From positions 135,064,200-135,128,199 of the forward strand of contig CM045770.1 of assembly GCA_025200525.1 (NCBI GenBank): 64,000 nucleotides of DNA, written 5' to 3'. Of this stretch, positions 1 through 10,545 are shown piece after piece. Positions within the stretch are counted from its first letter, which is position 1. The number at the start of each line of letters is the position of its first letter. Source of the DNA: Camellia lanceoleosa. Lineage: Eukaryota; Streptophyta; Magnoliopsida; Ericales; Theaceae. A program made the position numbers and the translations under genes. The notes below the pieces were generated by a model. The model worked only from the letters and a program-made list of their open reading frames with translations. It searched no databases and was not told the DNA's origin.

Positions 1-490
1 AAATGGATATGGCACGCGGGCCAAACCGTATTTTGCCTAGGAAAGGCATGTACGCATACAAGCCGTATCTAACACAGAAGCGGTGCCGCTACCCTCAAGG
101 CTCGGACACAAAAGCTCGACAACTGTGTTTCGATACGAAAAATATGGGCACATACCAGACTAAGCTCAACAAGGAAAGGTGCAAGCCATAGATGGGGGTG
201 ATGCAATGGATGCATGCAAGCTACGATGCAACGGATATGGATACAATGGAGATGGCACGCGGGCCAAACCGTATTTTGCCTAGGAAAGGCATGTACGCAT
301 ACAAGCCGTATCTAACACAGAAGCGGTGCCGCTACCCTCAAGGCTCGGACACAAAAGCTCGACAACTGTGTTTCAACATGAAAAGTGTGGGCACATACCA
401 GACCAAGCTCAACAAGAAAAGGTGCAAGCCATAGATGGAGGTGATGCAATGGATGCATGCAACTACAATGCAATGGACTAGGTGTTTACA
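1..490. repeat. Tandem duplication, 243-bp unit
   Basis: The stretch starting GGCACGCGGGCC at 11 recurs at 254 with only a few changes, giving a 243-bp period. Two copies are visible and the first is cut by the window edge. The period is a multiple of three, so both copies give the same short open frame, but nothing suggests a real protein. It lies in the expected spacer between the PMD gene and the 3' LTR of element 1. Confidence 0.8.
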
Positions 491-944
491 GAAAATGCAT
501 GACATGTGCGCTATACTATAATGATGATGCACGACACATGCATGGGTTTGTTTTGTTTTTGTTTTGAGATGCATGACATATGCAATATTATTGATGCGTG
601 GGATGCATGTTGATGCAATGGCTGCGATTGCAGTTTTCCCTATTCTACCAATGGGGTGATATACTAGGTTGGTTCAGTATCCAGAATTGAGACGTAAACA
701 CGCCGCCTCAACCTATGGGGCTTCCATACAGATTTCAAGCCGAGGGTACACCCCCTGGGTATTTAAACCAGACTTTAGTCTCGGAAATTCCGAACCTTTG
801 CGTTCTAGGCATAAGCCGTTTAAACTCTAGTTTTCACCGTCCCCATTGGTCTCCTAGGAACTTATCAAGAACACGCACGGTGGCTTTACCAGGCCACCGA
901 AAGTCGTTCGGGCACGACAAACACCGAAGGAATTGCATCTTCAG
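491..944. other. Spacer without recognisable gene
   Basis: Continues the ATGCA/TGCAT-rich spacer of element 1. Short open frames occur but none resembles a known protein. No promoter or RNA gene was seen. Confidence 0.5.
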
Positions 945-1460
945 AGGATTTAAGGTCTCCTAGACCGTGCGTGTTTAAAGTCTCGCCAGACCAGGGGGCA
1001 ACGATGAGATGCGCAAAACAACGCTATGGAATGCATGCAAAATGCAATGAGGTGCATCTTAGTGCACCGAAGGTTTTGCACCTCCCGAGGATTTAAGGTC
1101 TCCTAGACCGTGCGTGTTCCAAAAGATGGAAAATGGAGTGCAATGAGGTACGCGTGCCTCAAAGGATGGAAAATGGAGTGCAATGGGGGTGCGCCAAACG
1201 GCGCGATGAAATGCATGCCAAATGCAATGAGGGGCAACTTAGTGCACCGAAGGTCTCGCACCTCCCGAGGATTTAAGGTCTCCTAGACCGTACATGTTTA
1301 AGGTCTTGCCAGACCGGATGGGTGCATGGTTCCAAAATGCGCGGCAATCCGCGGCTGCTGAGATGATGATACATAACAATGCATGCGCCAAAGGTTTTGC
1401 ACCTTCGAAGGATTTAAGGTCTCCTAGACCGTACGTGTTTAAGGTCTCGCCAGACCCGGA
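945..1460. repeat. Degenerate tandem repeat, units of 140-180 bp
   Basis: The phrase GGATTTAAGGTCTCCTAGAC recurs at about 946, 1089, 1269 and 1411, in most copies followed by a run ending in GCCAGACC. Spacings are about 143, 180 and 142 bp. The copies differ by insertions and substitutions, so the array is old. It belongs to the spacer of element 1. Confidence 0.75.
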
Positions 1461-1514
1461 CCAAATTCTAAGGTGCGCGAAATAGCGCGATGGAATGCGA
1501 AATGCAAGATAAAG

Positions 1515-1700
1515 CACGCGAGGTAGTACACCTCACGTGGATCAAAATGAAATGCAAAATGAGGCACGTGAAGTAGTACACCTCATGTGGATCAAAATGA
1601 GATGCAAAACGAGGCACACGTACCCCGGGATGCAATGAAATGCGAAATGAAACACGTGAAGTAGTACACCTCACGTGGATCAAAATGAAATGCAAAATGA
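1515..1700. repeat. Short tandem repeat, units of 50-88 bp
   Basis: GTAGTACACCTCACGTGGAT recurs at 1523, 1573 (one change) and 1661, linked by ATCAAAATGA and AATGCAAAATGA blocks. Open frames on the minus strand across it are by-products of the repeat. A distinct repeat from the one just upstream. Confidence 0.75.
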
Positions 1701-2152
1701 AAGAGTATGACACGCATGCCATACGACAATGCAAGATGGCGTAAGTCGCAAGGGACGTGCAAGATGGCGCGATACGATGCGCCGGACAATGTGATGGATG
1801 CACGTGACGCACACGGGGCAACTTTTGAATCTCTGTAAACGACAAAAGGATACAAAAGGATACAATCTTCGCTTGAATTTGAGCGTTACGCACAGTAGAG
1901 ACGGTCCGAAGTCAAAACGGAGGCCGGTTGAGCATCGGGGATGCACTTTCTTGCACTTTCTTGAGCTATGAAAACCCAACACTCCTCAACTTGCCTAAAC
2001 AGGGCCTTGGGAACACCACCGCCGGGTGGGTGGCCACCGGCTACCACCGGCCGCATAAACTCATCTATCGGCACAATATTGTGCCGACCGGCACAAAACA
2101 GTGCCGACCGCCAAAAGCCGATCGGGCGGCCGCTTATTTCACCTTGGGCCTT
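1701..2152. other. Region upstream of the PMD gene of element 1
   Basis: No coding signal. From about 2020 to 2130 it becomes GC-rich and contains GGTGGCCACCGG and repeated GTGCCGACCGGCACA-type palindromes. These resemble sequence near the start of LTR 1 (about 13930-14010). It probably holds the promoter of the antisense PMD gene. Confidence 0.4.
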
Positions 2153-2161
2153 TTAAAATAG
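2153..2161 (+). promoter_or_regulatory. TATA-like box of the PMD gene in element 1
   Basis: TTTAAAATA lies about 340 bp before the first plausible start codon (2495), just after the GC-rich palindromic segment. The PMD copy in element 2 has a clearer TATA box at the equivalent place, which supports the position. The match is weak. Confidence 0.3.
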
Positions 2162-2869
2162 GATTTGAAACCCTATTTCCACTTTGCCTCCGCCAAAATC
2201 TTTGCTCTCCTCTCCAAAGTGTTTTCCTCACTTTTTCATCGATTTCCGCGTTTCACGCTTGTTTTCGTCGATTCGCGATATACTCGTCGCTGCGACATTT
2301 TCAATCGAACAAAACTTTGTTTCGTGCATTTTCGCCATTTCCTTTTCGACTTGTTCCCTTGATTTTCTTCATTCTCGTGTCTTTTCACATTCCGACCCTT
2401 CCGCCATTTCGACCCTCGGGGTTGACTTTGTCAGTTGACTTTTCGTATTCCGGCCCGTTTTTCCCTTTTCGGCTATTTTCTCATCTCCACTGCTATGGCC
2501 GATGATGTTCCACATGTCGAGACTCCCCCGGACCATGAGATGGACCCCGGTCGAAGCTCTCCCGCTGAGCGGCGCCATTCGATCCGGCGACCTATCGCCT
2601 ACCATTCACGCTACCACTCGACGGACTCGCCACTTCCGCGGCCGATAGGGCTTTGGATCCGAGCCTGGCCATGGCGAGCCTTCTCACTTGTTTTTCGGGC
2701 GTTCCGAGGTAACATTCTGGTCTTTTATTTTCTGCAATGTAGGATTTCCTGTCAACTGCCTTAGCTAACTGAACCCATTAACTGCTTAGTTCTGATGTAC
2801 TGTACTTGTAGTTGATTGTAGACAAACTCATAACTGACACCTATTTAGGACCGACGCGCATGCACACAC

Positions 2870-3420
2870 ACTGCACTAGCCTGACTCACCCAAACACGGC
2901 ACACACTGTATTGCCAATTCGCCGACACCCGGTGCTTATTTGAATCAAAACCCGCACACATGCTAGATTTACAATCAATCGAACCACTCGAACACGCCGC
3001 CAGTATTACATGTCAGAACTCACCGCATACACGATGACCCGTTATCCGCTTGAATTGAAAAATGCGCACACGCACCATATCAGTATGCTATTTCACAAAA
3101 CATATCGACACATCACAGTAGTAGTCCACCGCAAAGATATCGAAACCGACATTTGCTTGCATCTGAGAAACGTACACACGTGCAGGATGCTTACACAGAT
3201 TTGTACCGTTCAAACAAAAACACACTGTGGCATCGCACATTGTAGTTTATCAGAAGCACACCGCACCCGGTTTTGTTTGAATCAAGAACGCACATGCACC
3301 AAGTTTACACCGGAGCATTTACGATAATCGACGCATCACGCTAGTAGTTCATCAGAAGCACACCGCACCCGCTTTTATTTAAATTTTAAAAATCAGACGC
3401 ATACCAGATTTGTACCGACC
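2870..3420. repeat. Degenerate repeats in first intron of the PMD gene (element 1)
   Basis: The intron between 2708 and 3460 holds imperfect copies of a unit with GTAGT(C/T)CA, CAGAAGCACACCGCACCCG and TTGAATCAA(A/G)A. The clearest pair is about 3240-3320 and 3340-3420; weaker copies reach back to about 2870. Period is about 100-110 bp. Confidence 0.55.
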
Positions 3421-3459
3421 GTGATATCTTCATATGGCTTTGCAATTTCTTGACTACAG

Positions 3460-4014
3460 GGAGACTCCCATACTCTCCGCGGGTATGGGAATGTTACCGC
3501 TCGCGAGTGGTACGCCGAGCTGCCTGACGCCGTTAGCCGCATCGTGGATCGGGCCGGCTTCGGTACCTTCTGCAGGGGACTTTCCAGGCTTTCTGCTTGC
3601 AGACCTCTTCTTGCCGCTCTGGCAGAGAGGTGGTGGGACACCACCGATTCTTTTCATTTATCAGCGACCGGGGACATGACGATGACCCCTTATGACTTCT
3701 CGATGCTCACCGGCATCGGGGTGGGGGGTGATCCGATCCCCTTCGATACAGATATGGACGAGTGGATTGCCGCTCAGGTTCATTTGCTCGGCGAGGCGCC
3801 GCCACTTGTTCGTCCAGGGTTCGCCCGCTACTCCGGTTCGAGGTACGCTGAAAAGTCGGACCATGTTGGTGGACGCATCTCCGATGACCCAGAGGTCCGA
3901 GATATGCGCTGCTTTCTATGTTTTTGCTGGGACCACCCTGCTTGCCGATCGGGCGAACACAAGGCTCTCGCTTGCTTAGCGCCTTGGTGGACGCCGAGAG
4001 GATTGTGCGGATGA
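3460..4014 (+). pseudogene. Core exon of the PMD pseudogene (element 1)
   Basis: This is the best preserved part. The frame from 3460 stays open to 4014 and aligns by eye with the minus-strand PMD copy at 14877-15463 through the AGFG, RWWDTT and GDMTMTP blocks. From roughly 3835 the homologous reading moves to the +1 frame (GTTLLADRAN against GTTLFADRGN in the other copy), so a frameshift lies near 3835-3915. The open frame after that point is chance sequence. Confidence 0.75.
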
Positions 4015-5330
4015 TCGGGAGGCGCTTGGCCACCCTTTTACGGTTATATGAGCTCGCCTCACGGCAAAGGATACCAAGCTAGGAGGCTATCAAGTAGCTT
4101 GAGGTACGCTTTTCCTCTCGCTTACATTTCGCTCAGATTTTCAGATTTCGCAGAATCGCACACAATCGTAGTCTCGCTTATAATTATCAGATAATCGCAT
4201 AATACACGCATACACATATTTCATGAGCATCGCCGATACTATTCACTTTTCAGACAACACAATACACAACACACGGCTCATTTTCGCTTTGTTACAGATT
4301 CGCTCGATAAATGTTCGACATCCGCCTTTGCGCTTGTGGGTCTATGCCTATTTTCCCGGACTAGAGCCAAGACGAGACGGAGACTCCTCCGTCGCCCCTT
4401 CTCGCCGCTATGACGGGCGATGCGTCCGGAGGCCCCGGACACTTTTTAGCTTCTTCCGCCGCTTTTCGACACCATCACCCCCACCGAGGTATGTTTTACT
4501 TACAACCGCTTTAAACTTCGCTTTCAGCGATATTTCAGACAAGAGATAATCAATCAGATTTCATTTCAGTCACCGTAGTGGGCTCCACTACCGCCGTGAT
4601 ACGGATCGGTAGATGGTGCCATCGAGACCTCGGCTACGGGATTCTCCCGAGGGCCCGGCCTGGCCCGGTACTGGCGAAGCGTTTCATACGCCAGACCCTA
4701 GGATTGCCGGAGCAGATAGTTCCGATCCATCCTCCCAAGCGCATGAGAGAGACCGAGGGGATTTCGGCAACAGATGGAGGACTACACCCTTGGTGGGCCG
4801 TGGATGTAGATGCCACAGGGCGAGGGCGACACTCGAGTACGTCCCGACCTTCTTGATGCGCTTTGAGGGGCTCCGAGCCGATCCAAAGGACTGCGGCGCC
4901 AGCCCGGCAGAGGGAGCAGGAGCGGGCCATCACAGAGGGCTCGAGCTCAAGGAGTGAGGAGGCGAGGGCGGACGGGCCTCGCTGGCCTACCATGTTGACT
5001 TACAGGACAGAGGGGAGGCCTACCAGATCCCGCTTGCTTCTCCTACCGATCATGAGCCGGCCGGTATTCCCGACTTGCCTCCTAGATGTATTACTTTATT
5101 TCAAGATCTTGCATTGTTATTTCATTTCGCCATTCAGACATTCCACGTATCATCGATGTATTTAATACTTTTGCAGCTTCCTCCGAGTATACCCGATACC
5201 AGGAGTCAATGCCTCCTTGATGGGGATCTTTGCGCAATGACTTCGATGCTTTGGCCGCTACGCTTGCCGGTATGTTCTAATCGACCACGCTTCAAATCAT
5301 ACTGCTTTCAAAATCGCCATACCGCACAAA

Positions 5331-5510
5331 AATCGATAAACCGCTCACGGCTTTCATACATCAGACTCATACACCGTGATCTTGCAATCGATAAACCGCC
5401 ACAGATTCACACACCGTACTCATACAATCGTGATTCTATACCGATAAACCGCCACGGCTTTCACACATCGTACTCATACATCGTGATTCTATAATCGATA
5501 AACCGCCACA
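5331..5510. repeat. 54-bp tandem repeat in a late intron of the PMD gene (element 1)
   Basis: CGATAAACCGC recurs at 5334, 5389, 5442 and 5496 with CATCGTACTCATACA-type linkers, giving periods of 55, 53 and 54 bp. It lies between exon-like segments of the PMD relic. Confidence 0.8.
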
Positions 5511-5806
5511 TTCGATGTGTTTATTCTTTATATTTTTAGCCTCCTTTCCGATCCCTCCAAAGGGTGGTGCCTTTGCCTGGGCCTCCCTCTCCACCCGGAT
5601 GGGGATATTCCTCGCACTGCAGGACGTGGTCATGGGAGCAGCTCACGAGCTCCGGGCCTGTGAGACGGTGAGTCGGAGGCGGGATCGAGTCATTTATGAG
5701 GAGGCCGAGGATAGCTCGCCTGCTCGACAAAGGAGCTCCCGACGATGCTTTTGTGCTTCGCCGGAAGAGGGCGAGGATCAACTTAGGCATGAGGCCTACT
5801 ACCGAT

Positions 5807-7588
5807 GATGATGATTTTTGTCGCTTTTTTCTTTATTTTTCTTGTACTTTTTCTTTTTGATAGATAGAGTACTATGTACATCAAGAGGTGTTTTTGCTTT
5901 CTTCAAAAGTTTGTACTTTGAAAGAGATTATATAAAACAAACTTTTTATCCTAAAAGTGTTATGTTTACATATCTCCTACTTTGCAATCGCATTGCATCA
6001 TATTACACCTCAATGTAAATGAAATTTGATTTGTTGTCCGAAAATGGAGCATTCGTGACCGTAATACTGGATAACCAACCAACTAATGTTAGCGTACCTG
6101 CATAAATCATCGCTCAAACTTGGCAAATGGCCCAGATTCATTGGGATCATTCTCGCACACACTCACAACTCAAGATTTGGTTCATTCTCAGACACGCAAA
6201 CTTTGAACAAACAAAATTTAACTGACAAGCCGGATCACGAAAGTGAACTCGAAATTGAAACACACTCGGATGTCCCAAATTTTCCATTTCTTCTCTTATC
6301 TCGCATGGATGTGGAGAATGGCATGGCATTCTGAGCACAGACGATTTTGAGGTAAAGAGAGGCTTTTTTAACCTGGGTATCGAGCCTACAACCGACATCA
6401 CGGAGAACTCAAGTACAGAGAGTAAAAGGCGCACGACCTAAACACAATGAGACACAGTCGGAAAAGACTCAAAACTAAGTTGGGACTAAAAAAGAAAAGA
6501 TACGACACGGACGTGTTTGAAAACAAAAGACCTTGAGGAGCCAATTCTTTTGGGCAAGTTTCCCACCCTTTCTGATTTGTGTGATTCTCACGTCGCTCGG
6601 CCCTTCAGGCTCGGTTTCTTTTCTCTAAAAACCCTTTTCTCACTTTTCTCTCAACTCACACCTCTCTATTCTTTAATCTCTCATTTTATATCCCTCCCCT
6701 GGGTGGTTGATAGATGGATAGAAAGTGGGGGATTCGTGCCCGATATAGCTAGCTCGCGGCTATTCCTTCCGTAAATAGGGTGCCTTTTGGCGAAAGTGCA
6801 TTGATGACAAGGAAGAGATGTAGAACACTGACCGACTGTGCCCCTAGTTCATTACTCGACCATTCTTGTTTTCTTTCTAAAACAGCTTTTGATCAAAATG
6901 AACGCTAGATTAGCGTGTTTGGGCAATTTTGATTTCAAAATCATGCAAGTCAGTCAGTTAATCGGAAGTTTTCCTTTTTGGGTCCAAACATGGTCCAATT
7001 TTGGAAAATGGAATTGTTTTCGAGAAAATAGTCAACCTCAGTAAAAATTTTCAAAAACTATTTTCGCAAACGGTCAATGCTCAACAAGCACAGAACCTAC
7101 CCTCGAGATACGCGAACCCTCGGATCGGAGGCAATTTAGAAAATTGCCCTTGCTCGAAGGGCGCGATGGCATCTGAAAGTTGCCCCTAGTTTAGGCGGCA
7201 ACTCAGTGGCAATCTTTATGGCAATGCGAGGCAACGGAAAGTTGCCCCTTGTTTGACAATGCCGCAAAGATGCTCGTCAACGATTGATCTCGACCAGTTC
7301 TGCACGGAGAGGATGAAGACGCCACAAACAATATATGGACACAACACCTTGAGGGCGTTGGTATCGGGTTTTAGGAGGAAGTTGATCACGAGTTCCACTA
7401 TTGCAACCGAGACATCGATCCTAAGAAGGCACAAGTGATCAAAACCATGACATGAACCGAGACGCTATGAAAGCGTGGGCCGGACTTCAGATGAAGTTGC
7501 TCACGATCCCAAACATGGGAATCAAGCCTTACGTAGTTCGGGTTAAGGTACACTCGGGTATTTTAACCTTCACTGTTTTTATGCTCTA
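5807..7588. other. Internal spacer of element 1, no gene recognised
   Basis: Between the 3' end of the PMD relic and the tandem repeat at 7.6 kb. I found no pol motif on either strand. Two short similar phrases (GAAAGTTGCCCC) occur at about 7177 and 7240. The start is T-rich. Short open frames on both strands resemble nothing known to me. Confidence 0.5.
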
Positions 7589-7868
7589 ATTTTTGCCAAG
7601 GCGCCTATTGCAGGTTTTCGACCTTGCGAGCTTTGTTCTTCTTTCTTTTCTTTTTTTTTTTCATTTTTTTCATTTTTTCTTTTTCTTTTAGGCTCTAACT
7701 TCTGCCAAGGCGCCCGATGCGGGTTTTCGACCTTGCGAGCTTCTTTTTTTCTTTTTCTTTTTTTCTTTTTGTATATATTTTGTTTCTTTTGTATGTATTT
7801 TTTGCTTGCTCTAACTTTTGCCTGGGTAGCCCTTCCGGGTTTTCGACCCAGCGAGCCTCTCGAAGGGT
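7589..7868. repeat. Three-copy tandem repeat with poly(T) linkers
   Basis: Three copies of a block running GCTCTAA(C/T)TT(C/T)TGCC to GGGTTTTCGACC(T/C)TGCGAGC start at about 7590, 7691 and 7808. They are separated by long T/C-rich tracts. The lysine-rich open frames on the minus strand are just the complement of those tracts. It lies downstream of gag in element 1. Confidence 0.75.
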
Positions 7869-8954
7869 AAAAGTATAACAAATCCATGCCAAATGGTTTT
7901 GGGATTGACGCCCCTTTCCGGAGAAAGATTTGCCAGGTTTCGCAGAGATTCCATCATGGTTGCTTCAAACTTCTTTGGTGAAGTCTAATCTTTTGCGGAT
8001 TTCGTGCCTCTTGATCGAGGGTCGCTTCGAAGTCCGCTTGACAGCCTTGCATTAATAACTAAATTCGATGCCGTCCAAGATTTGGAAAATGAAGGGTCGA
8101 GTCACGAAGGCCGAGCGATCTAAGTTGCGAATCTCAAGAGCGATTCCCACGTGTCTTCGCAGATCAAGAAACATTTTGTTTTTGAAAGTTTTAAGGAGGC
8201 TTAATCGCCGCGTCGAAGATGATGTGGAACCACCGATTAAACCAGGTCCTTCTCAAGACTACACGACCAAAGATGATTTGAATCATTAAGGGCTTAGCAT
8301 GCCTCTTTCTCTCAATCGATCAAATTTTTGCAAATCCCAAGGAATTCCTTCCTCTTCGTTTTCACCATAGTGTTTAAAAAGTTTTAGAAAACTTTAGGTC
8401 GTTACAATGACTTTTAAGGCACAAAAGAGCAGGTGGAATGCACTGTCACCCCATTCGAATTTTCTGGCACAACTAGCCTAACATGATCAATAAATATGAA
8501 AACACGGTAGCCACAAATTTGTTTGCTCAGATTTCCCTGGATGTAAATTGGCTCCAGCAGAGGCAGACCCAAAGAGAAAGCAAAAGAAGTAATTACAAAA
8601 CAAGACGGTGTTTGAGGCAACAACCCCGAAGCCACCTGGTATTCTATATAAGAGGGACTGACTCATTACAATTAGACAGACCCTTAAACAAAAGGACTGA
8701 CTCAAAACAATGAGACAGACTCAAGACAAATCAAAAGACTGACTCGACCAAGTCAGGTTTTACAAAACTAGCATCGGCAGGTGCTCAAAAATGCGTGCCA
8801 AACGCCATATCCAAAATGTACCAGATATTGCCCGCAGGCAGTTGAATCCCAATTACATACTCGCAGTATCGGTGTCCTCAGATTCCGTGTCCTCGTACTC
8901 TAGGAACTCAGAGTGATTGATTTGGCCGAGGAGGGCGGGAGGATAATATTGTAA
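7869..8954. other. Internal region of element 1 downstream of gag, no gene recognised
   Basis: An acidic stretch on the minus strand just after the gag zinc-finger segment (about 8880-8950, reading EYEDTESEDTDT) may be the last part of gag. The rest shows no recognisable domain. No pol motifs were found. Confidence 0.45.
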
Positions 8955-9404
8955 TCAATCAAACTCGCACTCGTGATCGAGGCTGAAGCAGTTATCCGTA
9001 GCATGGCCAGACTGTTGATGGTACGCACAGTACTGAGTGGCATCATGGCCTGCTGGAAGGGGTTTGGGGAGTGGCTTAGGATCGAGGGGTGTAAGGTGCC
9101 CCTTTTTGGTCAAGATCAGGAGTGCCCTAGACAAAGGCATGTAAAGAGGATGGAAGGCCCTGCGCCCTCGGGGCAGGTACTTTGGAGCCTGAACGCTCTT
9201 GCTAGATGCACTAGCGAACGGGTCAGCGGGTGCGGCCTTAGATTTCTGATTCTTCCCAAATGCAAGGCTGGGAGCGGGAAGAACTGTCTTGGCATGACGG
9301 GGCCTGTCCCGATTCTCTGATTGACTGGAACTGCCCTCAGGCGGAGTAGGGAAAACATCATCCACAATTTTGGTTACAATCGCGGATACCTGTTGTTTGC
9401 TCAT
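8955..9404 (-). pseudogene. Gag C-terminal segment with zinc-finger-like motif (element 1)
   Basis: This 149-residue frame contains FHPLYMPLSRALLILTKKGH, a proline-rich linker, and near its end YCAYHQQSGHATDNC, a C-x2-H...H-x4-C zinc-finger-like motif. The plus-strand Ogre element has the same order at 48725-49009 (FTPLHMPLSKALGVLIKKGH, then YCAFHQQHGHDIDQC). That identifies it as the nucleic-acid-binding end of Gag, which packages element RNA into virus-like particles. The start codon at 9404 overlaps the stop of the upstream gag segment (ATGA), so the two are probably one gene broken by a frameshift and a deletion. Confidence 0.75.
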
Positions 9405-9820
9405 TCCCCGCCAAAGTTCGGATCGCCTACGTTAGCTTGTTCCACGGGATCGGCATCTACCTTCACTTTGTCTTTGCCTCCGGCCTCAGCCTGGTGAGAA
9501 GTTTGGGTTGGTACTGGGACATCACCGTTGTGGGTGGGGGTCATCTCCGATCGATTGAGCTCGACACAATCCGCCCGAGACGGGGCCTCTGGGGTTCGAA
9601 TTTCCAAAGATACGGCAACCGGTGGCGAGGTTGACATTCCGTAAGCGAGATCCGCCACGGACCTCTGGAGATCACCTATCATCCCCATTAACTCGAATGT
9701 AGTGGGCTCGCGAGCCTGATAGAACTGAGGGGTGTGCGTGGGCGACCTAGGCGGATGCGGCATATCAACAAGAGCCTCATCTTGCGGGTGGTTCTTGACT
9801 CGGCGCGGCCATGACCACAA
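9401..9820 (-). pseudogene. Gag N-terminal segment (element 1)
   Basis: A 139-residue frame, rich in P, T and S, with a short helical part (FELMGMIGDLQRSVADLAYG). It matches in position the N-terminal region of gag in the plus-strand Ogre element (47493-48080). What should follow, the central capsid-like gag domain (48084-48460 in the other element, with IWYAKLKDSL), is absent here. The zinc-finger segment follows at once. Gag therefore lacks its assembly core and is probably non-functional. Confidence 0.6.
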
Positions 9821-10522
9821 TCTCTTCCGAAGTTCTCAGATCATGTTCGGTCCCGCCGAGGAGAAGATACTAGCGTTTCGACTTAACTCTCGAACCTCTA
9901 AATCAAACGGAAAACAAGCAAGATTTCAAATTTCAAACAGATCAAACACGGTGTAGTCGAACAACCGTGACTCTACTATCAATACTGCTCCCAAAAATCA
10001 ACGTCCCCAAATCAGTCCGACACCGCAGATATAGCCGATCCACAACAACATCGACATCGTGCCCTCAGTTCGATGCCCAGACCAAGAACCGGTATATGTA
10101 TTACCCAGAGAGATACACTCTAAAAGCACATAGCAAGTAAATGAGAGTCAATACGCCTTATGTTGGGGGTAGGGTTTCGCCCTATTTTGTCAAGAGCTAG
10201 GGTTTCACCACGCAATGGCCAAAACAACCTAATATCGGGTGAGCAACCCGCCCTAGTTTGGAATGGTCACTACGGGTTTCGATATGCACTAGGTCGAATG
10301 GTCAGGGTGCCCCAGAAACCGGGTTTGTGTTCCCATATCGGCAGAGCCCGCAACCGTCACCTTATGGTCATGCCTTGACAAGACAAGCCGCCAAAGAAAC
10401 CGCCAGAATAGCAGATGACCAACACGGTGTCCTAGGCGCACCAATGCACATGCAATGCAAAGAAACACACATAAGTGTAGTCAAAATAGGATATCACGAG
10501 TTCGAGTCAAGCTCTCTAAAGA
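9821..10522 (-). other. 5' leader of element 1 between primer site and gag
   Basis: About 700 bp on the minus strand between the primer-binding site and the first gag frame. The plus-strand Ogre element has a leader of similar length (46759-47492). Both contain repeated 'accctag' / 'gggttt'-like phrases. No gene is seen. Confidence 0.55.
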
Positions 10523-10540
10523 TCCCCAGCAGAGTCGCCA
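10523..10540 (-). other. Primer-binding site (tRNA-Arg) of element 1
   Basis: On the minus strand this reads TGGCGACTCTGCTGGGGA, complementary to the 3' end (with CCA) expected for a plant tRNA-Arg. It starts five bases after the LTR end. The same 18 bases occur at 46741-46758 next to LTR 3. A tRNA-Arg primer is a known trait of Ogre elements. Confidence 0.85.
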
Positions 10541-10545
10541 GAAAC

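Larger units (their letters stand above)
2495..5806 (+). pseudogene. Plant mobile domain (PMD) gene, antisense passenger of element 1, decayed
   Basis: A multi-exon relic. A first exon from ATG 2495 ends near 2708 at a GTAACA donor. The core exon starts at 3460 after a CTACAG acceptor and reads REWYAELPDAV, then VDRAGFGTF, ERWWDTTDSFHL and DMTMTPYDFSMLTGI, the hallmark order of the PMD fold. The frame is then lost: GTTLLADRAN appears in another frame near 3930. A later exon (about 4300-4490) contains LWVYAYFPGLEP, another family hallmark. Further exon-like pieces at 4571-5000 and 5540-5806 are less certain. PMD proteins occur as host MAIN/MAIL-type proteins and as domains in transposons; their biochemical role is not settled. 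The gene lies opposite to gag of element 1, so it is an antisense passenger. Exon phases do not join cleanly between exons 1 and 2. Exon borders are approximate. Confidence 0.7.

Noticed and set aside
3..434. Two nearly identical small proteins of 62 and 80 residues
   Set aside because: They come from a 243-bp tandem duplication whose length is a multiple of three. No domain, promoter or family resemblance.
1468..1982. Minus-strand frames of 87-141 residues
   Set aside because: They span the GTAGTACACCTC tandem repeat and share repeated segments. No known domain.
5331..5510. Regularly spaced repeats resembling a CRISPR array
   Set aside because: The genome is a plant's, the units are diverged and the spacers are similar to each other. 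It is a minisatellite in an intron.
7579..7892. Lysine-rich minus-strand proteins
   Set aside because: They are the complement of T/C-rich linkers in a three-copy tandem repeat.
10523..10540. Match to tRNA-Arg as a possible tRNA gene
   Set aside because: Only 18 bases match, directly next to an LTR end and in the right orientation for a primer site. No cloverleaf surrounds it. I saw no other tRNA or rRNA gene.
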